Assembly: GCA_019247865.1 (NCBI GenBank)
Contig: JAFBAJ010000686.1
Span: forward strand, 1-6,771
Origin: Acidobacteriota bacterium
Lineage (GTDB): Bacteria > Acidobacteriota > Blastocatellia > Pyrinomonadales > Pyrinomonadaceae
Length of the DNA: 6,771 bases
Direction of reading: 5' to 3'
The position numbers were made by a program, and so were the translations under genes. Below, one piece after another: positions 1-6,008 of this stretch; within the stretch, counting starts at the first letter, position 1; every line of letters starts with the position of its first letter. The notes under the pieces were generated by a model, which saw only the letters and a list, made by a program, of their open reading frames with translations, had not been told where the DNA came from and searched no databases.

Positions 1-23
1 AATAAAACATACGCAGCCTTTTC

Positions 24-58
24 TTCTGGCTTCTGGCTCCTGACTTCCGGATTCTCGG
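24..58. repeat. Degenerate 7-bp tandem repeat upstream of the ABC ATPase gene
   Basis: Five consecutive heptamers can be read: TTCTGGC, TTCTGGC, TCCTGAC, TTCCGGA and TTCTCGG. The first two are identical and the rest drift by one to three bases. The array ends next to the ribosome binding site of the following gene (CGGAG at 56-60), so it may have expanded into a 5' leader. It resembles the short-word intergenic repeats seen in some environmental bacteria. No function is visible, and the upstream limit of the array may be obscured by the window edge. Confidence 0.5.
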
Positions 59-66
59 AGTTAAAA

Positions 67-1023
67 ATGTCTGCTGTGGTGGAGATCGAAAACCTGACGA
101 AGGATTACGAGGTCGGCTTCTGGCGCAAGCGGAAGGTGCGCGCGCTCGACGGACTCTCGCTCAAGGTCGAGGGCGGAGAGATCTTCGGCTTCCTCGGCGC
201 GAACGGCGCGGGCAAGACGACGACGCTCAAGCTGTTGATGCGCCTCATCTATCCGACCGCGGGCGCGGCGCGCATCCTGGGGCGCGACATAGGCGATGTG
301 CGGATGCACGCCCGGCTCGGCTACCTGCCGGAAAATCCTTACTTCTACGATTACCTGACGGCGCGCGAGTTCCTGGAATATTGCGCGGAGCTTTTCGGCT
401 ACGACAGCCGCGAGAGAAAGAGGCGCGCCGAAGAGCTGCTGGCGCGCGTCCATCTCGACGAGAAGAGCTGGAACAAGCAGCTCCGCAAGTTCTCGAAAGG
501 GATGCTCCAGCGCGTCGGCCTCGCACAAAGTCTCGTCAACGAGCCGGAGATAGTTTTTCTGGACGAGCCGATGAGCGGCCTCGACCCGGTCGGCCGCAGG
601 CAGGTGCGCGACCTCATCTCCTCCCTGCGCGACGGCGGCACGACCGTCTTCATGTGCTCGCATATTCTCTCGGACATCGAAGTCCTGTGCGACCGCGTGG
701 CGATCATGCGTCAGGGCAGGCTCGCAGAGACCGGACGGCTGGAAGAGCTGCGCGCGCGCGCTTCCGATAAACTGCGAATCGAGATCACAGTCGCCGGAGC
801 GGATGCCGCAGCGATTGCCGAAAAGCTGCCTGCGCTCGATGGCGCGAGCGTCGCGCCGACGGCGGGCGGCGCACGCGTAGAGGTCGCGGACGAACGCGAT
901 GTGGACGCAGCGCTCGCGGCCGTGCGACAGGCGGGCGGGCGGCTCGTCTCCGTCCAGCCGGTCAAACAATCTCTGGAAGAACTGTTCGTGCGCGAAACGA
1001 CAGGAGTGAAAGAAGGAAATTAA
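67..1023 (+). CDS. ABC transporter ATP-binding protein, ABC-2 (drug/polysaccharide/antibiotic export) type
   Basis: Cytoplasmic ATPase subunit that would power a separate membrane permease. All nucleotide-binding motifs are present: Walker A GANGAGKT (residues 44-51), signature FSKGM (142-146), Walker B VFLDEP (163-168), D-loop SGLDP (170-174) and switch His199. The Q-loop position reads YLPEN, with Glu89 in place of the usual Gln, a variant also seen in ABC-2-type ATPases. Residues from about 225 to 318 form a C-terminal extension of the DUF4162-like kind common in this subfamily, giving 318 residues against about 230 for a minimal ATPase. CGGAG six bases before the ATG supports the start. 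No permease is visible here; it may lie upstream or elsewhere, so the substrate is unknown. The gene ends 4 bp before lolA, suggesting cotranscription. It is not a typical LolD, which is shorter and lacks this C-terminal extension. Confidence 0.93.
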   Translation: MSAVVEIENLTKDYEVGFWRKRKVRALDGLSLKVEGGEIFGFLGANGAGKTTTLKLLMRLIYPTAGAARILGRDIGDVRMHARLGYLPENPYFYDYLTAREFLEYCAELFGYDSRERKRRAEELLARVHLDEKSWNKQLRKFSKGMLQRVGLAQSLVNEPEIVFLDEPMSGLDPVGRRQVRDLISSLRDGGTTVFMCSHILSDIEVLCDRVAIMRQGRLAETGRLEELRARASDKLRIEITVAGADAAAIAEKLPALDGASVAPTAGGARVEVADERDVDAALAAVRQAGGRLVSVQPVKQSLEELFVRETTGVKEGN

Positions 1024-1027
1024 GAGC

Positions 1028-1690
1028 GTGCGATTTATGTCTCGCGCAGGCGCGATTCTTTTTATTCTCCTACCGCTTCAAGTCTTCTCAGCTTCTTACG
1101 GGAATGAGCTTGACCAGCTGATCGCGCGTATTGAGGCGCGGTATGGAAAGATGCGCGGGCTGGCGGCGGATTTTGAGCAGCGCTACAGCCGCGCGGGCGA
1201 ACGCGAGCGGCACGAGCGCGGCCGGCTCTTCCTGCAAAGACCCAGACGCATGCGCTGGGAGTATGAGCCCAGGCCGGGCAAGCTCTTCATCGTCAATGAC
1301 CGCGAGGTCTGGTTCTACTCGCCGCAAGACCGCGAGGCGACACACGCCGACGCCGCGAAGGTCTCGGACGCGCGCTTCCCTTTCCTCTTTCTGCTCGGCC
1401 AAAAAAACCTCCGCGCAGAGTTTCGCGAGATCACCTTTGCACAACAGGACGCAGGCTCGCAGAGCGGCACACGCACCCTGCGCCTCGTCCCCAGACGCAA
1501 AGACACAGGCATCCGCGAACTGTATCTCGAAGTCACTGCCGACGGGCAGATTTTCAGAGTGAAGCAGATAGACGATGCGGGCGCTGTCTCGGAATTCACC
1601 TTAACCAACGTCCACGAAAACTACAACGCGCCCGCAGAGTCATTCGAGTTCAAGCCTCCGCCGGGCGTGAATGTGAGGAAGCAAAAATAA
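1028..1690 (+). CDS. lolA: LolA-family outer-membrane lipoprotein carrier protein
   Basis: Periplasmic chaperone that takes lipoproteins released by the LolCDE transporter and carries them to the outer membrane. The N-terminus is a signal peptide: Arg near the start, a hydrophobic stretch at about residues 7-20, and a likely cleavage in the Ser-Ala-Ser region around 21-23. The mature part shows the LolA pattern: an amphipathic helix leading to ADFEQ (47-51), GRLFLQRP (65-72), MRWEYEP (75-81), then LFIVNDREVWFYSP (86-99), which corresponds to the 'I..D...vW.Y.P' strand. At 220 residues it is of normal family length. The GTG start at 1028 is chosen because AAGGA at 1013-1017 lies 10 bases upstream; the ATG at 1037 would be 19 bases from it. 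It follows the ABC ATPase by 4 bp. No lolB is seen in the window. Related LolA-like proteins can serve other lipid substrates, so exact cargo is uncertain. Confidence 0.9.
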   Translation: MRFMSRAGAILFILLPLQVFSASYGNELDQLIARIEARYGKMRGLAADFEQRYSRAGERERHERGRLFLQRPRRMRWEYEPRPGKLFIVNDREVWFYSPQDREATHADAAKVSDARFPFLFLLGQKNLRAEFREITFAQQDAGSQSGTRTLRLVPRRKDTGIRELYLEVTADGQIFRVKQIDDAGAVSEFTLTNVHENYNAPAESFEFKPPPGVNVRKQK

Positions 1691-1693
1691 TTC

Positions 1694-1762
1694 TCACGCA
1701 AAGGCGCAAAGACGCAAAGGAAAACAAGAATCCTTTCTTTGCGTCTTTGCGCCTTTGCGTGA
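1694..1762. repeat. Long palindrome of 8-bp words between convergent genes; likely bidirectional terminator
   Basis: Two perfect 26-bp inverted arms (1694-1719 and 1737-1762) flank a 17-base loop. The left arm is itself a tandem octamer: CGCAAAGG (1697-1704), CGCAAAGA (1705-1712), CGCAAAGG (1713-1720). The palindrome starts 3 bases after the lolA stop and ends 15 bases before the last base of the minus-strand gene. T runs follow on both sides in the right sense: TTTTT at 1766-1770 on the plus strand, and a T-rich stretch beyond 1694 read on the minus strand. Termination for both genes is therefore plausible. The repeated-word structure points to a dispersed intergenic element rather than a simple terminator. 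Confidence 0.8.
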
Positions 1763-1777
1763 AACTTTTTGTCTTTA

Positions 1778-2290
1778 CTACTTAAACCTGATCGCCGTCA
1801 CTTCCATCTTGATATTCGCGCGGTCTGCCTCTTTGCTCATGCCTTCGATGAGGATGGGGACGGCGAGGGTTTTGTTGTTTTCGAGTTCGGGGACGCCGGT
1901 GGCGTTGTTGGGGATGACGATGACCGTGCGTTCTTTGACCGGATTGCCCTGAATGTCCACGACGGAGCCGCGCATCTCCAGACCGTTGAGCGTCTTGCCC
2001 GTGAAATTTCGGACGGTCGTCGTGAGGGTCATCACGATGTCGCCGATGGCGCGCGCGCCTTCGGTCGCTTCCGGCTTATCAACCGTGATGAGGGCTTTGT
2101 ATTTCTCAAAGTCCGGCGAGCCGGGGCGCAAAGCTCCTTCGAGCTGCGCGGGGCCGCTCGCGGTCGCCGCCGGACGACGCGCAATGTAGATGATGCCCGC
2201 GACCAGGAGCAGGGAGATGATGCCGACCACGATGTAGATCGTCCACAGCGTTTTGTCCTTCTCTTCAACGTCCGGTTCCGTCGTAGCCAT
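1778..2290 (-). CDS. Unrecognised single-pass membrane protein with exported beta-rich domain
   Basis: A 170-residue protein. Residues 1-13 are acidic and charged (EPDVEEKDK), followed by one strongly hydrophobic segment (about 15-37) ending in Ala-Arg-Arg. The charge distribution does not by itself settle orientation; the usual positive-inside rule would favour the Arg-Arg side being cytoplasmic, while an N-in signal anchor would place the C-terminal domain in the periplasm. The C-terminal part (about 80-170) alternates hydrophobic and polar residues with VRNFTGKTLNGLEM and VVDIQGNPVKERTV, a pattern reminiscent of the FxLYD-like beta-sandwich seen in small secreted or anchored bacterial proteins; this is resemblance only. 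The ATG at 2290 is preferred over one at 2341 because AAGGA lies 7 bases upstream and the extra N-terminal residues do not look conserved. It stands 119 bp downstream of the kinase gene, so it could share its transcript or have its own promoter. Confidence 0.82.
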   Translation of the reverse strand: MATTEPDVEEKDKTLWTIYIVVGIISLLLVAGIIYIARRPAATASGPAQLEGALRPGSPDFEKYKALITVDKPEATEGARAIGDIVMTLTTTVRNFTGKTLNGLEMRGSVVDIQGNPVKERTVIVIPNNATGVPELENNKTLAVPILIEGMSKEADRANIKMEVTAIRFK

Positions 2291-2329
2291 AAACTCGTCC
2301 TTTACACTTGATTGATCGAATGCACAATG

Positions 2330-2382
2330 CTCCACAGGCATTAGACCCGCGCGCGCCGGAAATGTTCCGCTTCACTGTGGAG
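2330..2382. other. Nested inverted repeats between kinase gene and membrane-protein gene
   Basis: An 8-bp outer pair, CTCCACAG (2330-2337) and CTGTGGAG (2375-2382), encloses a small hairpin CGGAA-ATG-TTCCG (2357-2369). The structure lies in the 119-bp gap downstream of the kinase stop and upstream of the start at 2290. No T run follows on the minus strand, so it is not a classical intrinsic terminator. It could be a leader structure, a processing site or chance. Confidence 0.25.
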
Positions 2383-2409
2383 TGTGTTGGCGTCCGGAAT
2401 TTTCCACTA

Positions 2410-4782
2410 TCAGGCACGCGAGCGCAAGTTCGGTGAGAGGAACGGCTTGGGGACGCTCTTTTCGACGAGCGAGCCGGTGCCCGTGCGCTGGCGTATGATG
2501 CGCGGCCAGGTGATGCGAAAGCGGCTGCCCTCCTGCGGCACGCTCTGGACTGTGATCTTGCCGCCCAGCAGCTCCACGATCTTGCGCGTGATGGCGAGCC
2601 CCAGCCCAGTCCCGCCGTAAGAGCGCGCGAGGCGGTCATCGACCTGCCGGAACTCGTCGAAGATATAGCTCAGCGCGGCGCGTTCGATGCCGATGCCCGT
2701 GTCGGAGACTTCCAGACACCAGTGCTCTTCATCCACCGGCGCGGCGGCGACCGTCACCGCTCCGGCCGAAGTGAACTTGATCGCGTTGCCGACCAGATTC
2801 GCCACCACCTGTTCGAGCTTGTATTTGTCCGTCATCACTTCGCCCAGTTGCGGCGAGAGATCGACGCGCAACTCGACGCGCTTTTCGGCGGCCTCGCGCG
2901 TGTAATCCTCCAGCGTCGCTTTGATGACTTCGGCCACCTGCACTGTTTCCAACTGGAGCGCGGCGCGCCCGGCTTCGAGCCGCGAGTAATCGAGCAGGTC
3001 GTTGACCAGTTCGAGGAGCGAGCGCGCGTTGCGCTCCATCCGCGTCACGGCCTCATTCTGCAAGGGCGCGAGCGGTAGCTGCTTGTCACGCTCAAGCAGT
3101 TGGGAAAGGCCGATGATGACGTTGAGCGGCGTCCGCAGCTCGTGCGAGATGTTGGTCACGAAGGCCGATTTGAGGCGGTCGTGCTCGCGCAGCCGGTCAT
3201 AGGCCGCGACCAGCTCGTCGTGCTGCAACACTTCCTCCGTGATGTCACGAAAGACCGCGACCGCGCCCTGCGGATGGCCGTCCTCGCTCGTCAAAGGGGT
3301 CGCGCTGATGGCGACGACGCGCCGCTCTCCGTCGGGCCGGATGATCTGAAACTGTTTGCCGGAGAGGCTCTCGCGGTTGAGGAGCGCGTGGAGGAACGGC
3401 GTCTCTTCGGGCGCGAGGACGCGGCCGTCCAGATCCTGAAGCGCGATGTCCGCGACGAAAGCCTGCGCGCCGTCGCGCAGTTCCTGACGCTTGCGGCCGA
3501 TGATCTCGGCCGCCGCCGGATTGACCTTGTAGCGCGCGTGCTGGTCGATTATGACGACGCCCTCGTTCATCTGGTTGATGAGGCTCTCCAGCTCTGCCGC
3601 GCGCGCGCGTTCGGCGGCGAAAGCGTTGGTCGCCAGCTTCTCTGCGCGGACGCGCTTCGAGACTTCGGAGAGAATCAGGATTAGGTCGCCGCGCGCAAAG
3701 CTCTTGTCGCTGGTCGGCCAGATGGTGATGTCCCAGAAATTCTCCTCGACGGTTTCCGGCGTGGCGTCGTGGTCGTGCGCGACGAGACTGAGCGGCAGTC
3801 CGTAGGTGACGAAAGCCTGCCGCGTCCGGCGCACGTCTTCGACCACATCACTGAGCACGGCGAGCCCCGCCGCAGCTTCATAAAGCCCGCGCCCGGACAA
3901 CATCTCGGCCTCGCGTCCGACGGCGCACGCGAACGCTTTGTTGACCTTGCGCACGATGAGATTTGAATCGAGCACGGCCACGCCGAGCGGCAGACCGTTC
4001 AGGACCTCTTCGATGAACGCGCCCTGCGTCTGCACCTCTTTGAACTTGGTCTCCAACTGCGAGGCCATGACGTTAAAGCTCTCGGCCAGCGCGCCGACCT
4101 CGTCCTCCGTCTCGACGCGCGCGCGCTCGCGCAGCTCGCCGCCGCCGAGCGCCGATGCGGAAGTGGCGAGCTGCCGCAGCGGCTTCGTGAATCTTCCGAC
4201 CGCCCACACGCAGAGCAGGATCGAAGCGAAGAGCGCCAGGGCCCAGGTCACCGCCAGCGTCACGAGCGATTGTCCGGCCAGCGTGTTGGCCGCGACGGGA
4301 ACGCCGACCACCACCTGCCAGCCGGCAGGCTCGACGCGGCGGATATTGGTCATCCGCGTCACGCCGTCGTTCCAGGCCGTGTGGCCGTTGGCGACTGGAA
4401 ATTTATCTCCGGGCTTGGGCAGAGGCGTCGGAGTGTCCGGCAGCGCGAGCGGTCGGCCTTCTCTGTCGAAGACGGCGATAACAGTATCCGCCCCTGGCGC
4501 AGCCTGCTCGCGCAGACGCTGGTACAGGTCGCTCGTCTCCTGTGCTGTGAGAGAGGTTGAGCCGGACGCACTCGAAGGCGTGCGCTCCAGCCATGAAGTG
4601 AGCGCGCCCGCTGCCGCAGCGGTCTCGATGCGGGCGATGGTCGCCGCCTGCTCGTTCAGATTAGTGCGATAGTTATTGAGCTGGATCAGGCTGATGACGA
4701 GCAGTGGCAGAGAGAGTGCGGCCAGCATCAAGAGCAGCTTGGCACGCACACTGCGGAAAAAATTGATTCCTCCATTCGGCAT
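2410..4782 (-). CDS. Membrane sensor histidine kinase: periplasmic sensor, HAMP, two PAS-like regions, HisKA, HATPase
   Basis: Autophosphorylating two-component sensor of 790 residues. Order: membrane segment 1 (about 15-33); periplasmic region (about 34-170) ending in GWQVVVGVPVA, typical of the membrane-proximal lobe of Cache-type sensors; membrane segment 2 (about 172-195); HAMP (about 197-248); a PAS-like region (about 255-372, weaker); a second PAS (about 395-517, with NEGVVIIDQ and ending VAVFRDITEE); HisKA with phospho-acceptor His547 in SHELRTP; HATPase with N-box Asn662/Asn666, G1 DTGIGI (694-699), F-box Phe708 and G2 GGTGLGLA (723-730). All catalytic residues are intact. There is no fused receiver, so the phosphate must go to a separate protein, most simply the receiver at 5369-5770. 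GAGGG on the preceding stop codon serves the ATG, with 6 bp between the genes, indicating translational coupling. The signal sensed is unknown. Confidence 0.95.
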   Translation of the reverse strand: MPNGGINFFRSVRAKLLLMLAALSLPLLVISLIQLNNYRTNLNEQAATIARIETAAAAGALTSWLERTPSSASGSTSLTAQETSDLYQRLREQAAPGADTVIAVFDREGRPLALPDTPTPLPKPGDKFPVANGHTAWNDGVTRMTNIRRVEPAGWQVVVGVPVAANTLAGQSLVTLAVTWALALFASILLCVWAVGRFTKPLRQLATSASALGGGELRERARVETEDEVGALAESFNVMASQLETKFKEVQTQGAFIEEVLNGLPLGVAVLDSNLIVRKVNKAFACAVGREAEMLSGRGLYEAAAGLAVLSDVVEDVRRTRQAFVTYGLPLSLVAHDHDATPETVEENFWDITIWPTSDKSFARGDLILILSEVSKRVRAEKLATNAFAAERARAAELESLINQMNEGVVIIDQHARYKVNPAAAEIIGRKRQELRDGAQAFVADIALQDLDGRVLAPEETPFLHALLNRESLSGKQFQIIRPDGERRVVAISATPLTSEDGHPQGAVAVFRDITEEVLQHDELVAAYDRLREHDRLKSAFVTNISHELRTPLNVIIGLSQLLERDKQLPLAPLQNEAVTRMERNARSLLELVNDLLDYSRLEAGRAALQLETVQVAEVIKATLEDYTREAAEKRVELRVDLSPQLGEVMTDKYKLEQVVANLVGNAIKFTSAGAVTVAAAPVDEEHWCLEVSDTGIGIERAALSYIFDEFRQVDDRLARSYGGTGLGLAITRKIVELLGGKITVQSVPQEGSRFRITWPRIIRQRTGTGSLVEKSVPKPFLSPNLRSRA

Positions 4783-4788
4783 CGTCCC

Positions 4789-5343
4789 TCATGCGTCGCT
4801 CTCCGGGAAATCCGTTTTACGGCGGCGCGGTGGCGGCCAAACAGAGGTGCGTGTCTCGACGGGCGGACGCCAACTGGCAGCATAGACGACTACTGCCTGT
4901 GTGATCATCTCGTCCACAAATTGGTCTGCGCGCTGGAGCGCGTCACGCAGTTCCCTTAAATCTCCCAGAGCGGCGCTCAACCCCTCGCGCCATAAAAAAT
5001 CATTGATCGTCCGACGAAAAAGCATCAACTCGCGTGCCACTTCGTCGATCAGGACGCCGCGCTGAAAACGGACGTGCGCATGTTCGCGTCTGCGCCGAGC
5101 GGTCTCGATGATCTCGCTCCGGGAGGCGCGCTCATCCAGCAGGCGCGCCAGTTCGTCCAGCATCTCCGGGTAATGATCCACCAGTTGCCCGAAAGAGAGT
5201 GTTTCGGGCAGCTCCGTGCGCCGCTCGCGGTAGACCTCATCGATCCAGCGGCGAATAATCGTCTCCTGATGCTCTCGAAACAGTGAGATGTAAGTATCAG
5301 GCATGGGAGAAAGAGATGGCAGAAAAGCAGGCTGCCAAAGCAT
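4789..5343 (-). CDS. Stand-alone RsbRD_N-like sensor protein
   Basis: A 184-residue, all-helical soluble protein. The core (about residues 15-160) matches my recollection of the RsbRD N-terminal domain (PF14361), a globin-like or four-helix sensory module usually fused to STAS or histidine-kinase domains. Recognisable pieces are LFREHQETIIRRWIDEVY (21-38), DHYPEMLDELARLL (56-69), HVRFQRGVLIDEVARELMLFRRTI (90-113) and DQFVDEMITQAVVVYA (140-155). A proline/arginine-rich tail follows (159-184). No STAS, kinase or receiver domain is attached, which is unusual. The start is uncertain: ATG 5343 has a strong AGGAGG but 17 bases away, while ATG 5304 (MPDTYIS) fits the domain edge but lacks a clear ribosome binding site. 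It sits between the receiver gene (25 bp upstream) and the kinase gene (6 bp downstream), which suggests it feeds a signal into that pair. Confidence 0.82.
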   Translation of the reverse strand: MLWQPAFLPSLSPMPDTYISLFREHQETIIRRWIDEVYRERRTELPETLSFGQLVDHYPEMLDELARLLDERASRSEIIETARRRREHAHVRFQRGVLIDEVARELMLFRRTINDFLWREGLSAALGDLRELRDALQRADQFVDEMITQAVVVYAASWRPPVETRTSVWPPPRRRKTDFPESDA

Positions 5344-5360
5344 TTAAGTTGGTTTTACGG

Positions 5361-5366
5361 CCTCCT
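5361..5366 (-). promoter_or_regulatory. Strong AGGAGG ribosome binding site at unusual distance from the RsbRD_N gene start
   Basis: AGGAGG on the minus strand lies just after the receiver stop codon and 17 bases before the first in-frame ATG at 5343; an in-frame TAA directly upstream of that ATG rules out an earlier start. Normal spacing is 5-10 bases. It may work through re-initiation after the receiver stop, or be fortuitous. Confidence 0.4.
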
Positions 5367-5368
5367 GA

Positions 5369-5770
5369 CTACTGCGCGCTGCCGGCTGTCTTTTCCGGCA
5401 GGAGGCGATGCAGGAGCGCTTCCAGTTGGTCGAAATCGATCGGTTTGGTGACGTAATCATTGCATCCTGCGGCGAGCGCCTCGGCGTGAAAATCGGCCGT
5501 ATCGTGAGCCGAAACGGCCACGATGGGCACGTTGCGCAGGCTGTCGCGCTCGCGTATTCGGCGCGTCGCGGCCAGACCGTCCAGCAGCGGAAGGCTCAAA
5601 TCCATCAGGATCAGGTCGGGATGTTCCTGCTCGGCGATGCGGATAGCCTCTTCGCCGTTGATGGCCTCCAACACATGGTAGCCGCTCATCTCCAGTAACC
5701 GCCTCATCATAAAGCGGTTATCCTCGAAATCTTCAACTACCATGACAGTCCTGTGACTGTTATTGCTCAT
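5369..5770 (-). CDS. Single-domain response regulator (CheY-like receiver)
   Basis: A 133-residue receiver domain with nothing fused to it. Conserved positions are all present: acidic pair Glu13/Asp14 (VVEDFED), phospho-acceptor Asp57 in LILMDLSLP, the Thr/Ser switch as Ser87 in AVSAHD, and Lys109 in VTKP. It can therefore accept phosphate from a histidine kinase or phosphotransfer protein in the cytoplasm, and would act by protein binding or as an intermediate in a relay. It is the first gene of the receiver, RsbRD_N and kinase operon, which makes the kinase at 2410-4782 the likely donor. The ATG at 5770 is preceded by GGA eight bases upstream and AAAGGA immediately adjacent, so the ribosome binding site is only fair. 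The divergent gene at 6009 encodes a kinase-like protein that could also exchange phosphate with it. Confidence 0.96.
   Translation of the reverse strand: MSNNSHRTVMVVEDFEDNRFMMRRLLEMSGYHVLEAINGEEAIRIAEQEHPDLILMDLSLPLLDGLAATRRIRERDSLRNVPIVAVSAHDTADFHAEALAAGCNDYVTKPIDFDQLEALLHRLLPEKTAGSAQ
5379..5401 (-). other. Hairpin in the last codons of the receiver gene
   Basis: Perfect 7-bp inverted repeat (5379-5385 with 5395-5401; CTGCCGG and CCGGCAG) around a 9-base loop. It lies within the coding sequence for the C-terminal residues, about 13 bases before the AGGAGG of the next gene. It could influence transcript stability or translation of the downstream genes, but GC-rich coding sequence can produce such stems by chance. 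Confidence 0.3.
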
Positions 5771-5794
5771 TCCTTTGTCCAGCCTTTAAGTGAA

Positions 5795-5831
5795 ATTATC
5801 ACGGATTCTGAAAGTTTAACAGGCGTGTCAA
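5795..5831 (-). promoter_or_regulatory. Possible promoter of the receiver-RsbRD_N-kinase operon
   Basis: On the minus strand a perfect TTGACA occurs at 5831-5826. A CAGAAT (5810-5805) follows after 15 bases, and a better -10-like GATAAT (5800-5795) follows after 25 bases. Neither spacing is the ideal 17. The whole divergent gap 5771-6008 is visibly more AT-rich than the flanking genes, as expected of a promoter region for both directions. No convincing plus-strand promoter for the gene at 6009 was found. Confidence 0.3.
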
Positions 5832-6008
5832 ATTCCTTGAATTCATGCTGCATGACTAGCATACGTTCAGCTTTTTTGCTAAGATGCCGCATCGAAACAC
5901 GACACACAACAACAGTCGATTTGCGTCCTATCCATACACGCGAGCGTCGCCAGATACTCTCCTCAGGCGCGCGGATAGAGGCCCAACAGCTTTGAGTTCG
6001 CAATCAAG

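Noticed and set aside
61..969. 302-residue open frame antisense to the ABC ATPase gene
   Set aside because: It mirrors a gene with all ABC motifs; its translation is low-complexity Arg/Ala-rich with no domain, the usual shadow in GC-rich DNA.
3938..4672. 244-residue open frame antisense to the sensor kinase gene
   Set aside because: Ser/Arg-rich translation without motifs, fully within the coding sequence of the intact kinase. Other antisense frames at 2722-3078 and 3100-3684 are rejected for the same reason.
5845..5862. ATGCT-N8-AGCAT inverted repeat in the divergent promoter region, possible operator
   Set aside because: Only 5 bp per arm with no extension and no second copy nearby; chance occurrence is likely.
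5767..5892. Short minus-strand frame whose stop overlaps the receiver start in an ATGA arrangement, a possible leader peptide
   Set aside because: None of its candidate starts (5892, 5862, 5853) has a ribosome binding site and the peptide shows no known features; it overlaps the best promoter candidate. The overlap alone is not enough.
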